From RGIG3002 sp045546775 (GTDB lineage Bacteria; Bacillota; Clostridia; Lachnospirales; Lachnospiraceae), in the NCBI GenBank assembly GCA_045546775.1, contig JAZQDM010000063.1, forward strand, positions 1 through 64,000: 64,000 bases of DNA. The letters run 5' to 3'. Below are positions 25,973-36,200 of this stretch, piece after piece. Each line of letters opens with the position of its first letter. Position 1 is the stretch's first letter. A program made the translations under genes and the position numbers. The notes below the pieces were generated by a model. The model was not told the origin of the DNA and searched no databases. It saw nothing but the letters and a program-made list of their open reading frames with translations.

Positions 25973-27160
25973 ATGAAGAAAAAACTTGTTTTATTAATGT
26001 GTGCTTTTTGTCTTGTGTTTGGTGCGACAGGCTGCCAAAAGGCAGAGGAGTCAAGCGCCAGAACGGAAACGGAGGCTGACAAAGAGGACGAGAACAGAGA
26101 AAAATCCGCGAAAGATGCGGATGAAGAAGTGGACAACGAAAAAGAGGTGGCGGAAGGACTTGGAGATCAGGAGCTTCTTATGAAAGGCGATATCTCTCCG
26201 GTTGCATTTGACATCACCGTGCCGGAAGATATGAAAGTGATGGTAACGGAGCTTGGTATCGTGTTTGAAGATGCAGATGCGGATTATCAAATGATTGTAT
26301 CAACTTTCGACAAAACATTTGAAGATATTATAGAAACTTCAGATGAATTTGAACTGGTGATTGAAGAAAGCGGCTTTGAAATTACACAGGATGTGGAATT
26401 GACCGAGGTGGCGGAACGTGAATTTTTGTATTTCCACTATTACAACGGATCGGACATGGTACTGGTTTATACGCCGGCGGATAAAAATACATCCTTTGTT
26501 GCCTTAGCTATGCGTATGGAAGACATCAGCGATGAAGAGTTGTTGTCCGACCTTGTAACATTTTTTGATGGTGAAGAAGATAACGGATCCGGTAACAGAG
26601 AGGAACCGGAAAGGGACGAACCGGAAGGAAATGAACCGGATGTGGACGAATTTGATATAAATGAATATCAAAAAGATGTAGACAGCGTGGATCTGATTTT
26701 TGATTCCTTGTATGATGAAGAAGAAAGAACGATTACTGTTTCTGTGCCGGAAGAGATGCTCTGGCTTGATATGGGTGACGATTATTTGATTACGGACATC
26801 CAGTCATTTATTTCTAAGGATGAAGAGATAGACGTTACAATAGCCGTACAGGAAAATTACGGATTTGACACAATGGAAGAATGGCTGGAAAGCGAAAGCG
26901 AATGGTCGATATTTGATGATGCGGAAAATATGGAAGTTTCCGATATAGAGACAACAAAAGTGGATGGCAAAAAGGTTTATTATATGACCGTATCATACGA
27001 TGTAGAGTCTTATAGGGGCGAGATATATCGTATGACACAGATATTTGCTATTGCAGAATTTGACACAGACACCGTTCTTTGGGTGGAAGCGACAGAAAGA
27101 GAAGGTGACCGTGAACTTTCCTTTGATGTAATTGAAGAATTTTTTGAGATAACAGAATAA
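25973..27160 (+). CDS. acidic lipoprotein of unknown function, 395 aa
   Basis: The N-terminus MKKKLVLLMCAFCLVFGATG followed by Cys is a lipoprotein signal peptide with Cys21 as acylation site, so the protein should sit on the outer face of the membrane. Residues about 24-60 are an acidic, low-complexity linker. Two similar beta-rich domains follow, residues about 65-205 and 225-395, separated by an E/P-rich linker (EREEPERDEPEGNEP-like, about residues 207-225). Both contain a DxxSFxxPE-type start (FDITVPEDMKVMV; ITVSVPEEMLWLD). I recognise no enzyme motif. The strong negative charge is its main trait. It is transcribed alone. Confidence 0.75.
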   Translation: MKKKLVLLMCAFCLVFGATGCQKAEESSARTETEADKEDENREKSAKDADEEVDNEKEVAEGLGDQELLMKGDISPVAFDITVPEDMKVMVTELGIVFEDADADYQMIVSTFDKTFEDIIETSDEFELVIEESGFEITQDVELTEVAEREFLYFHYYNGSDMVLVYTPADKNTSFVALAMRMEDISDEELLSDLVTFFDGEEDNGSGNREEPERDEPEGNEPDVDEFDINEYQKDVDSVDLIFDSLYDEEERTITVSVPEEMLWLDMGDDYLITDIQSFISKDEEIDVTIAVQENYGFDTMEEWLESESEWSIFDDAENMEVSDIETTKVDGKKVYYMTVSYDVESYRGEIYRMTQIFAIAEFDTDTVLWVEATEREGDRELSFDVIEEFFEITE

Positions 27161-27165
27161 TGATA

Positions 27166-27220
27166 AAAACCTCTATTTTCAAAGAGCGACAGTAAATGGC
27201 TTTTGGAAATAGGGGTTTTT
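27166..27220 (+). terminator. intrinsic terminator after the lipoprotein gene
   Basis: Bases 27166-27183 pair with 27202-27219 over 18 positions with two wobble pairs; the right arm ends in TTTTTT. Confidence 0.85.
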
Positions 27221-27263
27221 TGAATTTGATGCAGATGAAAAAGGAAAAAACAGGAAAAGTATA

Positions 27264-27292
27264 TTGACAAAGCTGTGCATATAGCGTATATA
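27264..27292 (+). promoter_or_regulatory. sigma-A promoter of the GntR-ABC operon
   Basis: A perfect -35 TTGACA (27264-27269), a 17-base spacer, and TATATA (27287-27292). Confidence 0.75.
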
Positions 27293-27303
27293 TAAATATA
27301 TAC
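27286..27303. promoter_or_regulatory. palindromic operator candidate for the GntR regulator
   Basis: GTATATAT and ATATATAC form a perfect 8-bp inverted repeat with a two-base centre (AA) that overlaps the -10 element. A repressor bound here would block the promoter. The obvious candidate is the YtrA-like protein encoded in the same operon. The alternating TA content makes chance symmetry likelier than for a mixed sequence. Confidence 0.5.
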
Positions 27304-27362
27304 AGTTTATAAACAGAGATGAAAAGGTGCGAAAAACTTTTTTTTACGAGGGGAGGAGTGTT

Positions 27363-28214
27363 ATGTTGCTGGAAGTACAAAATGTAACAAGAACACTTGG
27401 AAAATTTAAGATAAACGATATTTCCTTTGCATTGCCAAAAGGATATATTATGGGGCTAATCGGGCCAAACGGAGCGGGAAAAACTTCCTTGATTCATTTG
27501 ATTTTGGGGCTGTATAAGGCAGCAGAAGGAACGGTTTTGATAGATGGAATGGATTATGATACAGAAGAAGTACGCATTCGTAACATGATAGGAACCGTTT
27601 TGCTGGAAGAGCTATTTGTGAAGGGAGAGACACTTTTACAAAACGGAAGAGAATTCGGACGTTTTTTTGAGGAATACGATGAGGAAGTGCTGAAACAATA
27701 TTTAGAGAGATTCCGGTTAAAGCCGGAGCAAAAGTATAAACGTTTATCGAAGGGGGAAAAAATTAAGTTTCAGTTTGCATTTGCGCTGTCGCACAATGCG
27801 AAGCTGCTCATACTGGATGAGCCCACCGGCAATTTGGACGTCTCCTTCCGCAAAGAATTTTTTGCAGTACTAAAGGAATTTATTGCAGACGGAACGCGGA
27901 GCGTGATTCTTTCCACCCATCTGACGGAAGATTTGGACAAAATAGCGGATTATATTTTGTATTTGGAGAAAGGGGAAACCGTATTTTTTGGAGACATTGA
28001 AAGCCTCAGGGACAATTACAGACTGCTAATTGGGGAAGAATACAAGTTAAAACTGCTGCGTAAAGAACGCGTGATACACATGGAGAGCGGCGAGTTTGGG
28101 TGTAAGGCGCTTGTGCATCACAAAGCCAGATATCAATATGACAATAGTCTCACGGTAACGGTGCCCACGCTGGAGGAGCTGATGTATTTTGTGACAAAAA
28201 GGAAGGAGCGATGA
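27363..28214 (+). CDS. ABC transporter ATP-binding protein (first of operon)
   Basis: The 283-residue protein has Walker A GPNGAGKTSLIHL, a modified signature RLSKGEKIKFQFAFAL in place of LSGGQ, Walker B LLILDEPTGNLD, and the switch His in STHLTED. It belongs to the BcrA/YtrB-type group found with GntR regulators. I start at the ATG 27363 after GAGGGGAGGAG; an upstream in-frame GTG at 27327 lacks a site. It overlaps the next gene by four bases (ATGA). The cargo is unknown; relatives handle antibiotics, peptides or membrane components. Confidence 0.9.
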   Translation: MLLEVQNVTRTLGKFKINDISFALPKGYIMGLIGPNGAGKTSLIHLILGLYKAAEGTVLIDGMDYDTEEVRIRNMIGTVLLEELFVKGETLLQNGREFGRFFEEYDEEVLKQYLERFRLKPEQKYKRLSKGEKIKFQFAFALSHNAKLLILDEPTGNLDVSFRKEFFAVLKEFIADGTRSVILSTHLTEDLDKIADYILYLEKGETVFFGDIESLRDNYRLLIGEEYKLKLLRKERVIHMESGEFGCKALVHHKARYQYDNSLTVTVPTLEELMYFVTKRKER

Positions 28215-28924
28215 CAATGGCAAAGTGGATTATTCGCGATTATTTCACTGCATGTCGCTGGGAGAATATCAAAGAAATCCTAAAAACCGGTGTGTGGGTT
28301 TGGCCTATCTATTGGCTCATTTTACTGGAAGATGATTTGGCTTCCGGAAATTGGATGGTCATTTTGAGTTTTTATATAGTCGTTCTTTTCGTGTTATTAT
28401 CAGGAGCGTTGCACAAGATGGACTTGCCGAAACAATTGTTTTTGTGTCCCCTCAGCAAGCAAATGCGTAGGGCGTATGTGAGTAAGGCCGCCATGTTTCG
28501 TATCGGACTTTCGTCGGTGATTTTTGTATTGACAACGGTCGTATTCGTGTTAAACGGTTATTTTGATGTAAGAATGGGTGTGGTGCTTTTGGGAAATGGC
28601 ATTTTGCTTTCCATGCTCATGTGTGGCATGAGTTCAAAAGTACAGCCAACGGAAACCGGAGTTGCTCCGTTTACAAAAATGCGGGGAGCAAGAGGCACGG
28701 CGCTAGGTTTGATCCTCGTGACTTTATGGGTACTTGCTTCTTACTGTGTTACAAAATATGAACCAAACGAGATTCGTTTGATGAGTTACATTCTGTTGGG
28801 AGTGATGGTTATTGTAGAACTGCCGTTGACTGTTTATTATATGAGTTTTTTTAAACAATGCGTAGAGAGGGCAATCGATTATGAAAATAGTAATTCAGCC
28901 GCAAGGAACGTTAGCAATCTATGA
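28211..28924 (+). CDS. ABC-2-like membrane protein, 237 aa
   Basis: The protein has about six hydrophobic spans (for example WVWPIYWLILLEDD, ILSFYIVVLFVLLSGAL, GLSSVIFVLTTVVFVLNGY, GTALGLILVTLWVLASYCV, LLGVMVIVELPLTVYYMSFF). It resembles the integral half of an ABC transporter and would pair with the upstream ATPase. Its 3' end overlaps the GntR gene start by 44 bases, a tight coupling. Confidence 0.75.
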   Translation: MTMAKWIIRDYFTACRWENIKEILKTGVWVWPIYWLILLEDDLASGNWMVILSFYIVVLFVLLSGALHKMDLPKQLFLCPLSKQMRRAYVSKAAMFRIGLSSVIFVLTTVVFVLNGYFDVRMGVVLLGNGILLSMLMCGMSSKVQPTETGVAPFTKMRGARGTALGLILVTLWVLASYCVTKYEPNEIRLMSYILLGVMVIVELPLTVYYMSFFKQCVERAIDYENSNSAARNVSNL

Positions 28925-29252
28925 GCAGATTGTCAATCAATTGAAAAATGCAATCGTGACAGGAGAATTGTCCGCCGGTGAAGCGCTGCCTTCCATCCGC
29001 GCGTTGGCAGGAAGTTTGAATGTCAGTGTCATCACGACAAAGAGAGCATATGAAGAACTGGAAAAAGAAGGCATGGTTCGTTCCGTTGCCGGAAAAGGTT
29101 TTTATGTGTGCGAATACAACACCGATTATCTTTTGGAAAAGCAATTGATGATGTTGGAAAAGCGCATGAGTGAAGTGATTGGTGAGGCAAAGCAGGTAGG
29201 ACTTTCACTGGAGGAAGTAAAAGAAATGGTGGAAACACTGTACAATCTGTAG
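28881..29252 (+). CDS. GntR family transcriptional regulator, YtrA subfamily
   Basis: The 123-residue protein consists of an N-terminal winged-helix domain (AIYEQIVNQLKNAIVTGELS, then SIRALAGSLNVSVITTKRAY, and the wing GMVRSVAGKGFYV) and a short C-terminal helical tail for dimerisation. This is the minimal YtrA layout, with no large effector domain. YtrA members act as repressors of neighbouring ABC transporter operons. It lies in the middle of such an operon, so autoregulation through the palindrome at 27286-27303 is plausible. Confidence 0.92.
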   Translation: MKIVIQPQGTLAIYEQIVNQLKNAIVTGELSAGEALPSIRALAGSLNVSVITTKRAYEELEKEGMVRSVAGKGFYVCEYNTDYLLEKQLMMLEKRMSEVIGEAKQVGLSLEEVKEMVETLYNL

Positions 29253-29326
29253 TCTCGCCGGAAAATGCATGATAGAAGCAAAATTTGTAAAAAATGTAAA
29301 AGTAGGAATTGGAAAGGTAAGACGGT

Positions 29327-30025
29327 ATGGAAAAACAGCAAGTGAATCATCCGGTTTTGGAATTTGAAAATGTCACCGGAAAACCAAAAAAATTTAGACT
29401 AACCGATGTGAATTTTTTGTTGCAGCCAGGCTATATTATGGGACTTATGGGTGTGAATGGTGCCGGAAAAACGACACTTATCGATTATATTATGAATGAA
29501 AAAGTACAATATAAAGGAACGATACGCATTGGTGGAGAAGATATCCGCAACAATCATGCGTATATGAAAAACAAAATCGGTTTTGTGTCCGAAGAAAACG
29601 TATTTTTACAAGATTGTACCGGAAAACAAAATGCGCAAAAACTTGGTATGTTTTATGAAAATTTTGACATGACTGTTTTTGAGGATGCCATGCGGGAAAT
29701 GGGTGTGCCGTGTAATCGCGTGTATGACACAATGTCGCGTGGGGAAAAATTAAAATTTCAAATGGCTTTTGCCATGGCGCATAAGCCGGCGCTCTATTTG
29801 CTTGACGAAGTGACGGTTGGGATGGATCCGGTCTTTCGCACCGATTTCCACAAAATATTGCACAAAGTGATTGAGGATGAGTCGGCTTCTGTTTTGATGA
29901 CAAGCCATATCGAGTCGGAGCTTACCGAAAAGACAGATTATGTAGGTATATTAGAAAACGGCACATTGATTGATTTTGGCGAAAGCCCCGAAGTGATTGC
30001 AAAGTATAAAGGAGAATTGGTATGA
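29327..30025 (+). CDS. ABC transporter ATP-binding protein (second of operon)
   Basis: The 232-residue protein has Walker A GVNGAGKTTLIDYIM, signature SRGEKLKFQMAFAMA, Walker B LYLLDEVTVGMDP, and the His switch MTSHIE. It is a paralogue of the first ATPase in this operon, both with the S-R/K-GEK signature. It overlaps the next gene by four bases. It likely pairs with the downstream membrane protein. Confidence 0.9.
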   Translation: MEKQQVNHPVLEFENVTGKPKKFRLTDVNFLLQPGYIMGLMGVNGAGKTTLIDYIMNEKVQYKGTIRIGGEDIRNNHAYMKNKIGFVSEENVFLQDCTGKQNAQKLGMFYENFDMTVFEDAMREMGVPCNRVYDTMSRGEKLKFQMAFAMAHKPALYLLDEVTVGMDPVFRTDFHKILHKVIEDESASVLMTSHIESELTEKTDYVGILENGTLIDFGESPEVIAKYKGELV

Positions 30026-30549
30026 CAGGGAATACAAGGAATTTTGGAAAACATGAGTATTACAAAAAGCAGGAACAAACCTTGCAGGCATTTCACAAAA
30101 ATTATTTTGAAACAGAAGGTGCCGATGTGAAGGTGGGGACAAATTTAGCCATGGTATTGTTGCTAGGGATAGTAGGGATTATGTTTATGATACCGTATCA
30201 GGGAATGCAAGAGCTAAAGACAAGTTCCTTGTGGAGCTTCTCGTGCGTGTTGGGCTTTTTCCTTTATATGGCACCTTATACCCAATATCGCGAAAAAGGA
30301 ATCGCAAAGTCTTTGTACGGGAAACTCAAATACGTGCCCATATCAAAGGAGATACTTTTAAAATACCGATTTAAAAAGTTGCTTTGTTTTGCATCAAAAG
30401 TCGGTGGAGTTTTTCTCATTTTACAACTTGCTTCTGCAGCTATATTTGTGCGGGAAATTACACTTGCCAACGTATGGTATCCGGTTGTTTTTGGTTTTTT
30501 GTTGCCGTTTGCAATAACCTGTGGCTATATTTTGGCGGTTGATAAATAG
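30022..30549 (+). CDS. membrane protein partner of the second ATPase, 175 aa
   Basis: The protein has a soluble N-terminus of about 45 residues, then four spans (LAMVLLLGIVGIMFMIPY, LWSFSCVLGFFLYMAPY, VGGVFLILQLASAAIFV, VVFGFLLPFAITCGYILAV). It is shorter than typical ABC-2 permeases, so it could be a reduced partner or work with the other membrane protein of the operon. It starts within the stop codon of the ATPase gene. Confidence 0.75.
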   Translation: MTGNTRNFGKHEYYKKQEQTLQAFHKNYFETEGADVKVGTNLAMVLLLGIVGIMFMIPYQGMQELKTSSLWSFSCVLGFFLYMAPYTQYREKGIAKSLYGKLKYVPISKEILLKYRFKKLLCFASKVGGVFLILQLASAAIFVREITLANVWYPVVFGFLLPFAITCGYILAVDK

Positions 30550-30684
30550 ATTTAAAGTGTCAAAAATCTGCTTGTGACACCTTCATTCAAATAGGTATAA
30601 AATGCCTTCATTTACAAATACTAGGTCTAACCAAGTAAAATGTAAATGGAGGTTTTTAAGACTTCTGTTAGAATAGGAGGCTTT

Positions 30685-31230
30685 ATGAAAGCAACAGGTA
30701 TTGTGAGACGCATCGATGATTTGGGGCGTATTGTTATTCCAAAAGAAATCCGCAGGACACTTCGCATCAGAGAAAGTGACCCGCTTGAAATTTTTACGGA
30801 CCGGGAAGGCGAAATTATTTTAAAGAAATATTCACCCATTGGTGAAATCGGGACTTTTGCAAAACAGTATGCAGAAAGTCTTGCACAGGTGTCCGGCCAT
30901 GTGGCAATGATTACGGACAGAGATCAGATTATTGCAGTTTCCGGTGGTTATCGTCAGATGCTTGGCAAGGGACTTAGCAAGGAGCTGGAAGAAAAAATGA
31001 ACAACCGTGAAACGATGGTTGCGTCCAAAGGTGACCGTAATTTTATTTCGCTTTTTCAGGAGGGCAATGAGGATTATGTGCATCAGGCAATCAGCCCGAT
31101 TATTTGCGAGGGCGATGTCATCGGCTCAGTCGTTTTGTTGGAAAATGATAACAAATCCAAAATGGGTGAAGTGGAACAGAAATTGATTTTGTCTGCGTCA
31201 GGTTTTTTGGGCAGACAGATGGAACAATAA
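30685..31230 (+). CDS. spoVT: stage V sporulation protein T
   Basis: SpoVT is a DNA-binding regulator of late forespore (sigma-G) genes. The 181-residue protein has the N-terminal AbrB swapped-hairpin (MKATGIVRRIDDLGRIVIPK, then EIRRTLRIRESDPLEIFTD) and a C-terminal GAF-like domain. The ATG at 30685 follows AATAGGAGG; an in-frame start at 30646 lacks a site. A possible TTGTGA/TATAAA promoter lies at about 30572-30603. A strong terminator follows. Confidence 0.95.
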   Translation: MKATGIVRRIDDLGRIVIPKEIRRTLRIRESDPLEIFTDREGEIILKKYSPIGEIGTFAKQYAESLAQVSGHVAMITDRDQIIAVSGGYRQMLGKGLSKELEEKMNNRETMVASKGDRNFISLFQEGNEDYVHQAISPIICEGDVIGSVVLLENDNKSKMGEVEQKLILSASGFLGRQMEQ

Positions 31231-31235
31231 AAAAG

Positions 31236-31262
31236 CGCACCGGAATTTCCGGTGCGTTTTTG
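31236..31262. terminator. terminator between spoVT and pncB, probably bidirectional
   Basis: CGCACCGGAA (31236-31245) pairs with TTCCGGTGCG (31247-31256). A-run before and T-run after let it serve both convergent genes. Confidence 0.88.
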
Positions 31263-31265
31263 CGT

Positions 31266-32720
31266 CTATTTTTCGCCAAGCTGATTCAGTAGTTCGATTT
31301 TTGTAGAATACAGTTTTTCGGATAAGTCCACATATACTTCGTGAGGGTTTACAAGACGTCTGATTTCTTCCCACAGCGTATCCAGCTCTTTCTGGCAGTA
31401 GTCGCGGATTTCCAAAGTTTTTGGGCAGTCATATACGCACTGGCCGTCTTTGAATACCGGAACAAGAAGTTCGCGCAATGTATAGCTGTCGCCTTGCAGT
31501 TTTGTTTTTTTCCACGGCTCAATCGGGTCAAACAACAAAAGCGGTTTGGAAGAGTCGAATTGTTCGTCGGCAAGACAAATCAAGTCGGCTTTGATTTTTC
31601 CGGTTTCCTTGTCATAAACACGATAAATCGTTTTGTTGCCCGGGTTTGTGACTTTTTCGGAGTTCTCGGACAATTTGATTTTTGGGATGAAAGTGCCGTC
31701 TTTGTCGCGGATGGCGGCAAGTTTGTAAACACCGCCGAAGGCCGGACAGTCTTTTGATGTAATCAAGTTGGTGCCTACACCCCAGGATGTGATTTTTGCA
31801 CCCTGTGTTTTTAAGCTGTCAATCAAAAACTCATCCAAATCGTTGGACGCAGAAATTACGGCGTCAGTAAAACCGGCTTCGTCCAACATTTTGCGCGCTT
31901 TTTTGGAAAGGTATGCAAGGTCACCGCTGTCCAAACGAATTCCGTAATTGGCAAGTTGAATGCCGGCGTCACGCATTTCGCTAAATACGCGGATGGCATT
32001 TGGCACGCCCGATTTTAATGTGTCATACGTATCCACAAGCAAAATACAGGAAGACGGATACAGATTCGCGTATGTCTTAAATGCGGTATATTCGTCCGGG
32101 AAACTCATAATCCAGCTGTGTGCATGTGTGCCGCGTACCGGAACATCAAAAAGTTTTCCGCAAAGCACGTTTGAAGTTGCGGTACAACCGCCGATAATAG
32201 CAGCGCGTGCACCGTATACACCGGCATCCGGTCCCTGTGCACGACGAAGGCCAAATTCAAGCACCGTATCGCCTTTTGCCGAAAAGCACACTCTGGAAGC
32301 TTTTGTGGCAAGGAGGCTCTGGTGGTTGATAATATTTAAAAGCGCCGTCTCGATAAGCTGTGCTTCCATAATCGGTGCAATGACTTTTACCATCGGCTCC
32401 CGCGGAAACATCACCGTTCCTTCCGGGATGGCATAAATGTCACCGGAAAATTTGAAATCGTTCAAATAGTCAAGAAAGTCTTCGTCAAAAATCTTTAAGC
32501 TTCTTAAGTAGTCGATATCTTCGGTTTCAAATCGAAGATTTTGAATATATTCAATCAGCTGTTCTAATCCCGCCATAACTGCATAGCCGCCGTCGCACGG
32601 ATTTTTGCGATAAAAGGCATCAAAAATAACAGTTTCGTTTTTGTCTTTGTTTTTGAAGTATCCCTGCATCATCGTCAACTGGTATAAGTCCGTGAGCAAG
32701 GTCAAATTTTGATTTCCCAT
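31266..32720 (-). CDS. pncB: nicotinate phosphoribosyltransferase
   Basis: PncB makes nicotinate mononucleotide from nicotinate and PRPP in NAD salvage. The 484-residue protein begins NLTLLTDLYQLTMMQGY, a typical NAPRTase start, and contains FRYDPYRKNP-type segment FDAFYRKNPCDGGYAVMAGL, the His-site run FSAKGDTVLEFGLRRAQGPD, the loop GTHAHSWIMSFP, and the C-terminal domain with YTLRELLVPVFKDGQCVYD. Length is normal. The ribosome binding site GGGAGGG is a good match. It is a one-gene unit, convergent with spoVT. Confidence 0.94.
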   Translation of the reverse strand: MGNQNLTLLTDLYQLTMMQGYFKNKDKNETVIFDAFYRKNPCDGGYAVMAGLEQLIEYIQNLRFETEDIDYLRSLKIFDEDFLDYLNDFKFSGDIYAIPEGTVMFPREPMVKVIAPIMEAQLIETALLNIINHQSLLATKASRVCFSAKGDTVLEFGLRRAQGPDAGVYGARAAIIGGCTATSNVLCGKLFDVPVRGTHAHSWIMSFPDEYTAFKTYANLYPSSCILLVDTYDTLKSGVPNAIRVFSEMRDAGIQLANYGIRLDSGDLAYLSKKARKMLDEAGFTDAVISASNDLDEFLIDSLKTQGAKITSWGVGTNLITSKDCPAFGGVYKLAAIRDKDGTFIPKIKLSENSEKVTNPGNKTIYRVYDKETGKIKADLICLADEQFDSSKPLLLFDPIEPWKKTKLQGDSYTLRELLVPVFKDGQCVYDCPKTLEIRDYCQKELDTLWEEIRRLVNPHEVYVDLSEKLYSTKIELLNQLGEK

Positions 32721-32806
32721 AAATAAATCCCTCCCTAATGATTAGGTTTTAATCCTACAAAACTATTATACGTTAAATAATTGCAAAACTCAATAAAACT
32801 AAGTAA

Positions 32807-32836
32807 TTGACATTTCCCCATCCTGCGTTTTATAAT
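32807..32836 (+). promoter_or_regulatory. ileS: sigma-A promoter of the T-box/ileS unit
   Basis: TTGACA (32807-32812) and TATAAT (32831-32836), spacer 18 bases. Confidence 0.85.
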
Positions 32837-32847
32837 AATACACAGAC

Positions 32848-33140
32848 GCGCAAAGACGTTGACGAAGACAGTAGGCAGCAGCCGAAGTTTCAGCGAGCCG
32901 GAGATGGTGAGAGTCCGGTACAAGTAAGCACTGTTGAATATCACTTCTGAGTTGCAGACCCGAACCGATTGCATTTGCAAAGAAGTAGGGGCTGACGGTA
33001 TTCCCCCGTTAAAGGAACACATATAAAACCGCATTTGCAGTTTGCGTAAGTGGCAGACAGTAGTATCCGGGGAGTATGATTGTAACAGGTGGTATAACGG
33101 GATTTTTAGACCTCGTCCTTTTACAGGACGGGGTTTTTAT
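32848..33140 (+). promoter_or_regulatory. T-box leader, isoleucine specifier
   Basis: T-boxes bind uncharged tRNA and decide between an antiterminator and a terminator. Stem I features visible here include the AGCGAGCC-GGAGATGGTGAG-AG run with the family's GA motif. The specifier codon ATC (Ile) lies in GAATATCACTTCTGAG, bases 32940-32942. The T-box element AACAGGTGGTATAACGG is at 33084-33100. A terminator stem follows: ACCTCGTCC (33110-33118) pairs with GGACGGGGT (33126-33134) and is followed by TTTTT. Specifier and downstream gene agree. Confidence 0.93.
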
Positions 33141-33235
33141 AATTTATAAGATTATTTGCGCGAGCATAATAGAAACTGCGAAGCATTTTCGCAAACCGTC
33201 GAGAGGGCGGTAAGAGGAAAGAAAGGAAGAAAAAG

Positions 33236-36200
33236 ATGTACGAAAAAGTATCTACAAATCTCAATTTTGTTGAACGCGAAAAACAGACATTGGATTTTTG
33301 GAATGCCAATGACATTTTCAAAAAAAGTATGGACAGCAGAAAAGAAGGCCCTACTTATACTTTTTATGACGGACCGCCGACTGCAAACGGCAAGCCGCAT
33401 ATCGGTCACGTTTTGACACGTGTTATCAAGGATATGATTCCGAGATACCGCACCATGAAAGGCTACATGGTTCCGCGTAAAGCAGGCTGGGACACACACG
33501 GCCTTCCGGTAGAGTTGGAAGTTGAAAAGCTTCTTGGTCTGGACGGAAAAGAGCAGATTGAAGAATATGGTCTTGATCCGTTTATTACAAAATGTAAAGA
33601 AAGTGTTTGGAAATACAAAGGAATGTGGGAGGATTTCTCCGGCACCGTTGGTTTCTGGGCAGACATGGACGACCCGTATGTTACATACCATGACGATTAT
33701 ATTGAGTCCGAGTGGTGGGCGTTGAAAGAAATCTGGAACAAAGGCCTTTTGTACAAAGGCTTCAAAATCGTTCCGTACTGCCCGCGTTGCGGAACTCCGC
33801 TTTCATCTCACGAAGTGGCACAGGGCTACAAAGATGTAAAAGAGCGTTCTGCAGTGGCAAGATTCAAAGTAAAAGGCGAAGATGCGTATATTTTGGCATG
33901 GACAACAACACCTTGGACATTGCCGTCCAACGTGGCTCTCTGCGTGAATCCGGACGAAACTTATGCAAAAGTAAAAGCAGCAGACGGTTACACATATTAT
34001 ATGGCAGAAGCTTTGCTTGATACTGTTCTTGGCAAGCTTGCAAAAGAAGAAAACAAAGAAACAGGCGAAGCAGCCGTAAAAGCTTACGAAGTATTAGAGA
34101 CTTACAAAGGTAAGGATTTGGAATACAAAGAGTACGAGCCGTTGTTTAACTATGCGGTTGCAACTTGCGAAAAACAGCACAAAAAGGCATTTTATGTAAC
34201 ATGCGACAATTACGTTACATTGACAGACGGTACCGGTGTTGTTCACATTGCACCGGCATTCGGTGAGGACGATGCGAACGTTGGACGCAAATACGATTTG
34301 CCGTTCGTGCAGCTTGTTGACGGAAAAGGTGAGATGACAAAAGAAACACCGTATGAAGGTGTATTTTGTAAAAAAGCCGACCCGATGGTTTTGACAGATT
34401 TGGAGAAAAACGGTCTTCTCTACGATGCACCGAAGTTTGAGCACAGCTATCCGCATTGCTGGAGATGTGACACACCGCTTATTTACTACGCAAGAGAATC
34501 TTGGTTTATCAAGATGACAGCGGTAAAAGAAGACTTGATTAAAAACAACAACACCATCAACTGGATTCCGGAATCTATCGGAAAAGGTCGTTTTGGTGAC
34601 TGGCTTGAAAATATTCAGGACTGGGGTATTTCCCGTAACCGTTACTGGGGTACACCGCTTAACGTATGGGAGTGCGAATGCGGACATATGCATTCCATCG
34701 GAAGCCGTCAGGAATTAGCAGATTTGAGCGGAAATCCGGATGCAAAATCGGTAGAGCTTCACAGACCTTACATTGATGAAGTGACATTCCCGTGTGAAAA
34801 ATGTGGTAAGACAATGCACCGTGTACCGGAAGTTATCGACTGCTGGTTTGACTCCGGAGCAATGCCTTTTGCACAGCATCATTATCCGTTTGAAAACAAA
34901 GATTTGTTCGAGCAGCAGTTCCCGGCTCAGTTTATTTCTGAAGCGGTAGACCAGACAAGAGGATGGTTCTATTCCTTACTTGCAGAATCTACGTTGTTGT
35001 TCAACAAAGCGCCTTACGAAAACGTAATCGTTTTGGGACACGTACAGGATGAAAACGGCCAGAAGATGAGTAAGTCCAAAGGAAATGCAGTAGACCCGTT
35101 TGATGCACTTGCAACTTACGGAGCAGACGCAATCCGCTGGTATTTCTATATCAACTCCGCACCGTGGTTGCCGAACCGTTTCCACGGAAAAGCAGTACAG
35201 GAAGGTCAGCGTAAGTTCATGGGTACTCTTTGGAATACCTATGCGTTCTTTGTACTTTATGCAAATATCGATAATTTCGATGCAAGCAAATACAGCTTAG
35301 AATACGACAAATTGACCGTTATGGATAAATGGCTTTTGTCCAAGTTAAATACATTGATTGAAGAAGTGGACAACGATTTGGGTAACTACCGCATTCCGGA
35401 GGCTGCAAGAGCTTTGGAAAGCTTCGTAGACGACATGAGTAACTGGTATGTAAGAAGAAGCCGTGAACGTTTCTGGGCAAAAGGAATGGAGCAGGATAAG
35501 ATTAATGCTTACATGACACTTTACACAGCGCTTGTAACCGTAAGTAAAGTGGCCGCACCGATGATTCCGTTCATGACAGAAGACATCTACCAGAACCTTG
35601 TAAGAAGCATTGACAAAGATGCTCCGGAAAGTATTCATTTGTGTGATTATCCGGTTGCCGACAAAGCATTCGTTGACAAAAAACTGGAAGAAGATATGGA
35701 TGAAGTTTTGAAAGTTGTTGTTATGGGTCGTGCATGTAGAAATGCCGCAAACATCAAGAATCGTCAGCCTATCGGAAACATGTTTATCAAAGCGCCTCAT
35801 GCATTGGATGAATTCTATCAGGCAATTATAGAGGAAGAGCTTAATGTAAAACAGGTGAACTTCACAGACGATGTAAGAGACTTCACAAGTTACACATTTA
35901 AACCGCAGCTTCGTACTGTTGGACCGAAATACGGCAAACAGCTTGGCGGCATCCAGAAAACATTGGCTTCCTTGGACGGCAATGCAGCAATGGATGAGTT
36001 GAAAGCAAACGGCGCTCTTAAGTTTGATGTAAATGGCGTGGAAGTGGCTCTTACTGAAGAAGATTTGCTTATCGAAATGTCACAGAAGGAAGGCTACGTA
36101 TCAGAAGCAGATAATACAGTGACTGTTGTACTTGATACAAACCTTACCGAAGAGTTGATTGAGGAAGGTTTTGTGCTGGAGCTTATCAGCAAAATCCAGA

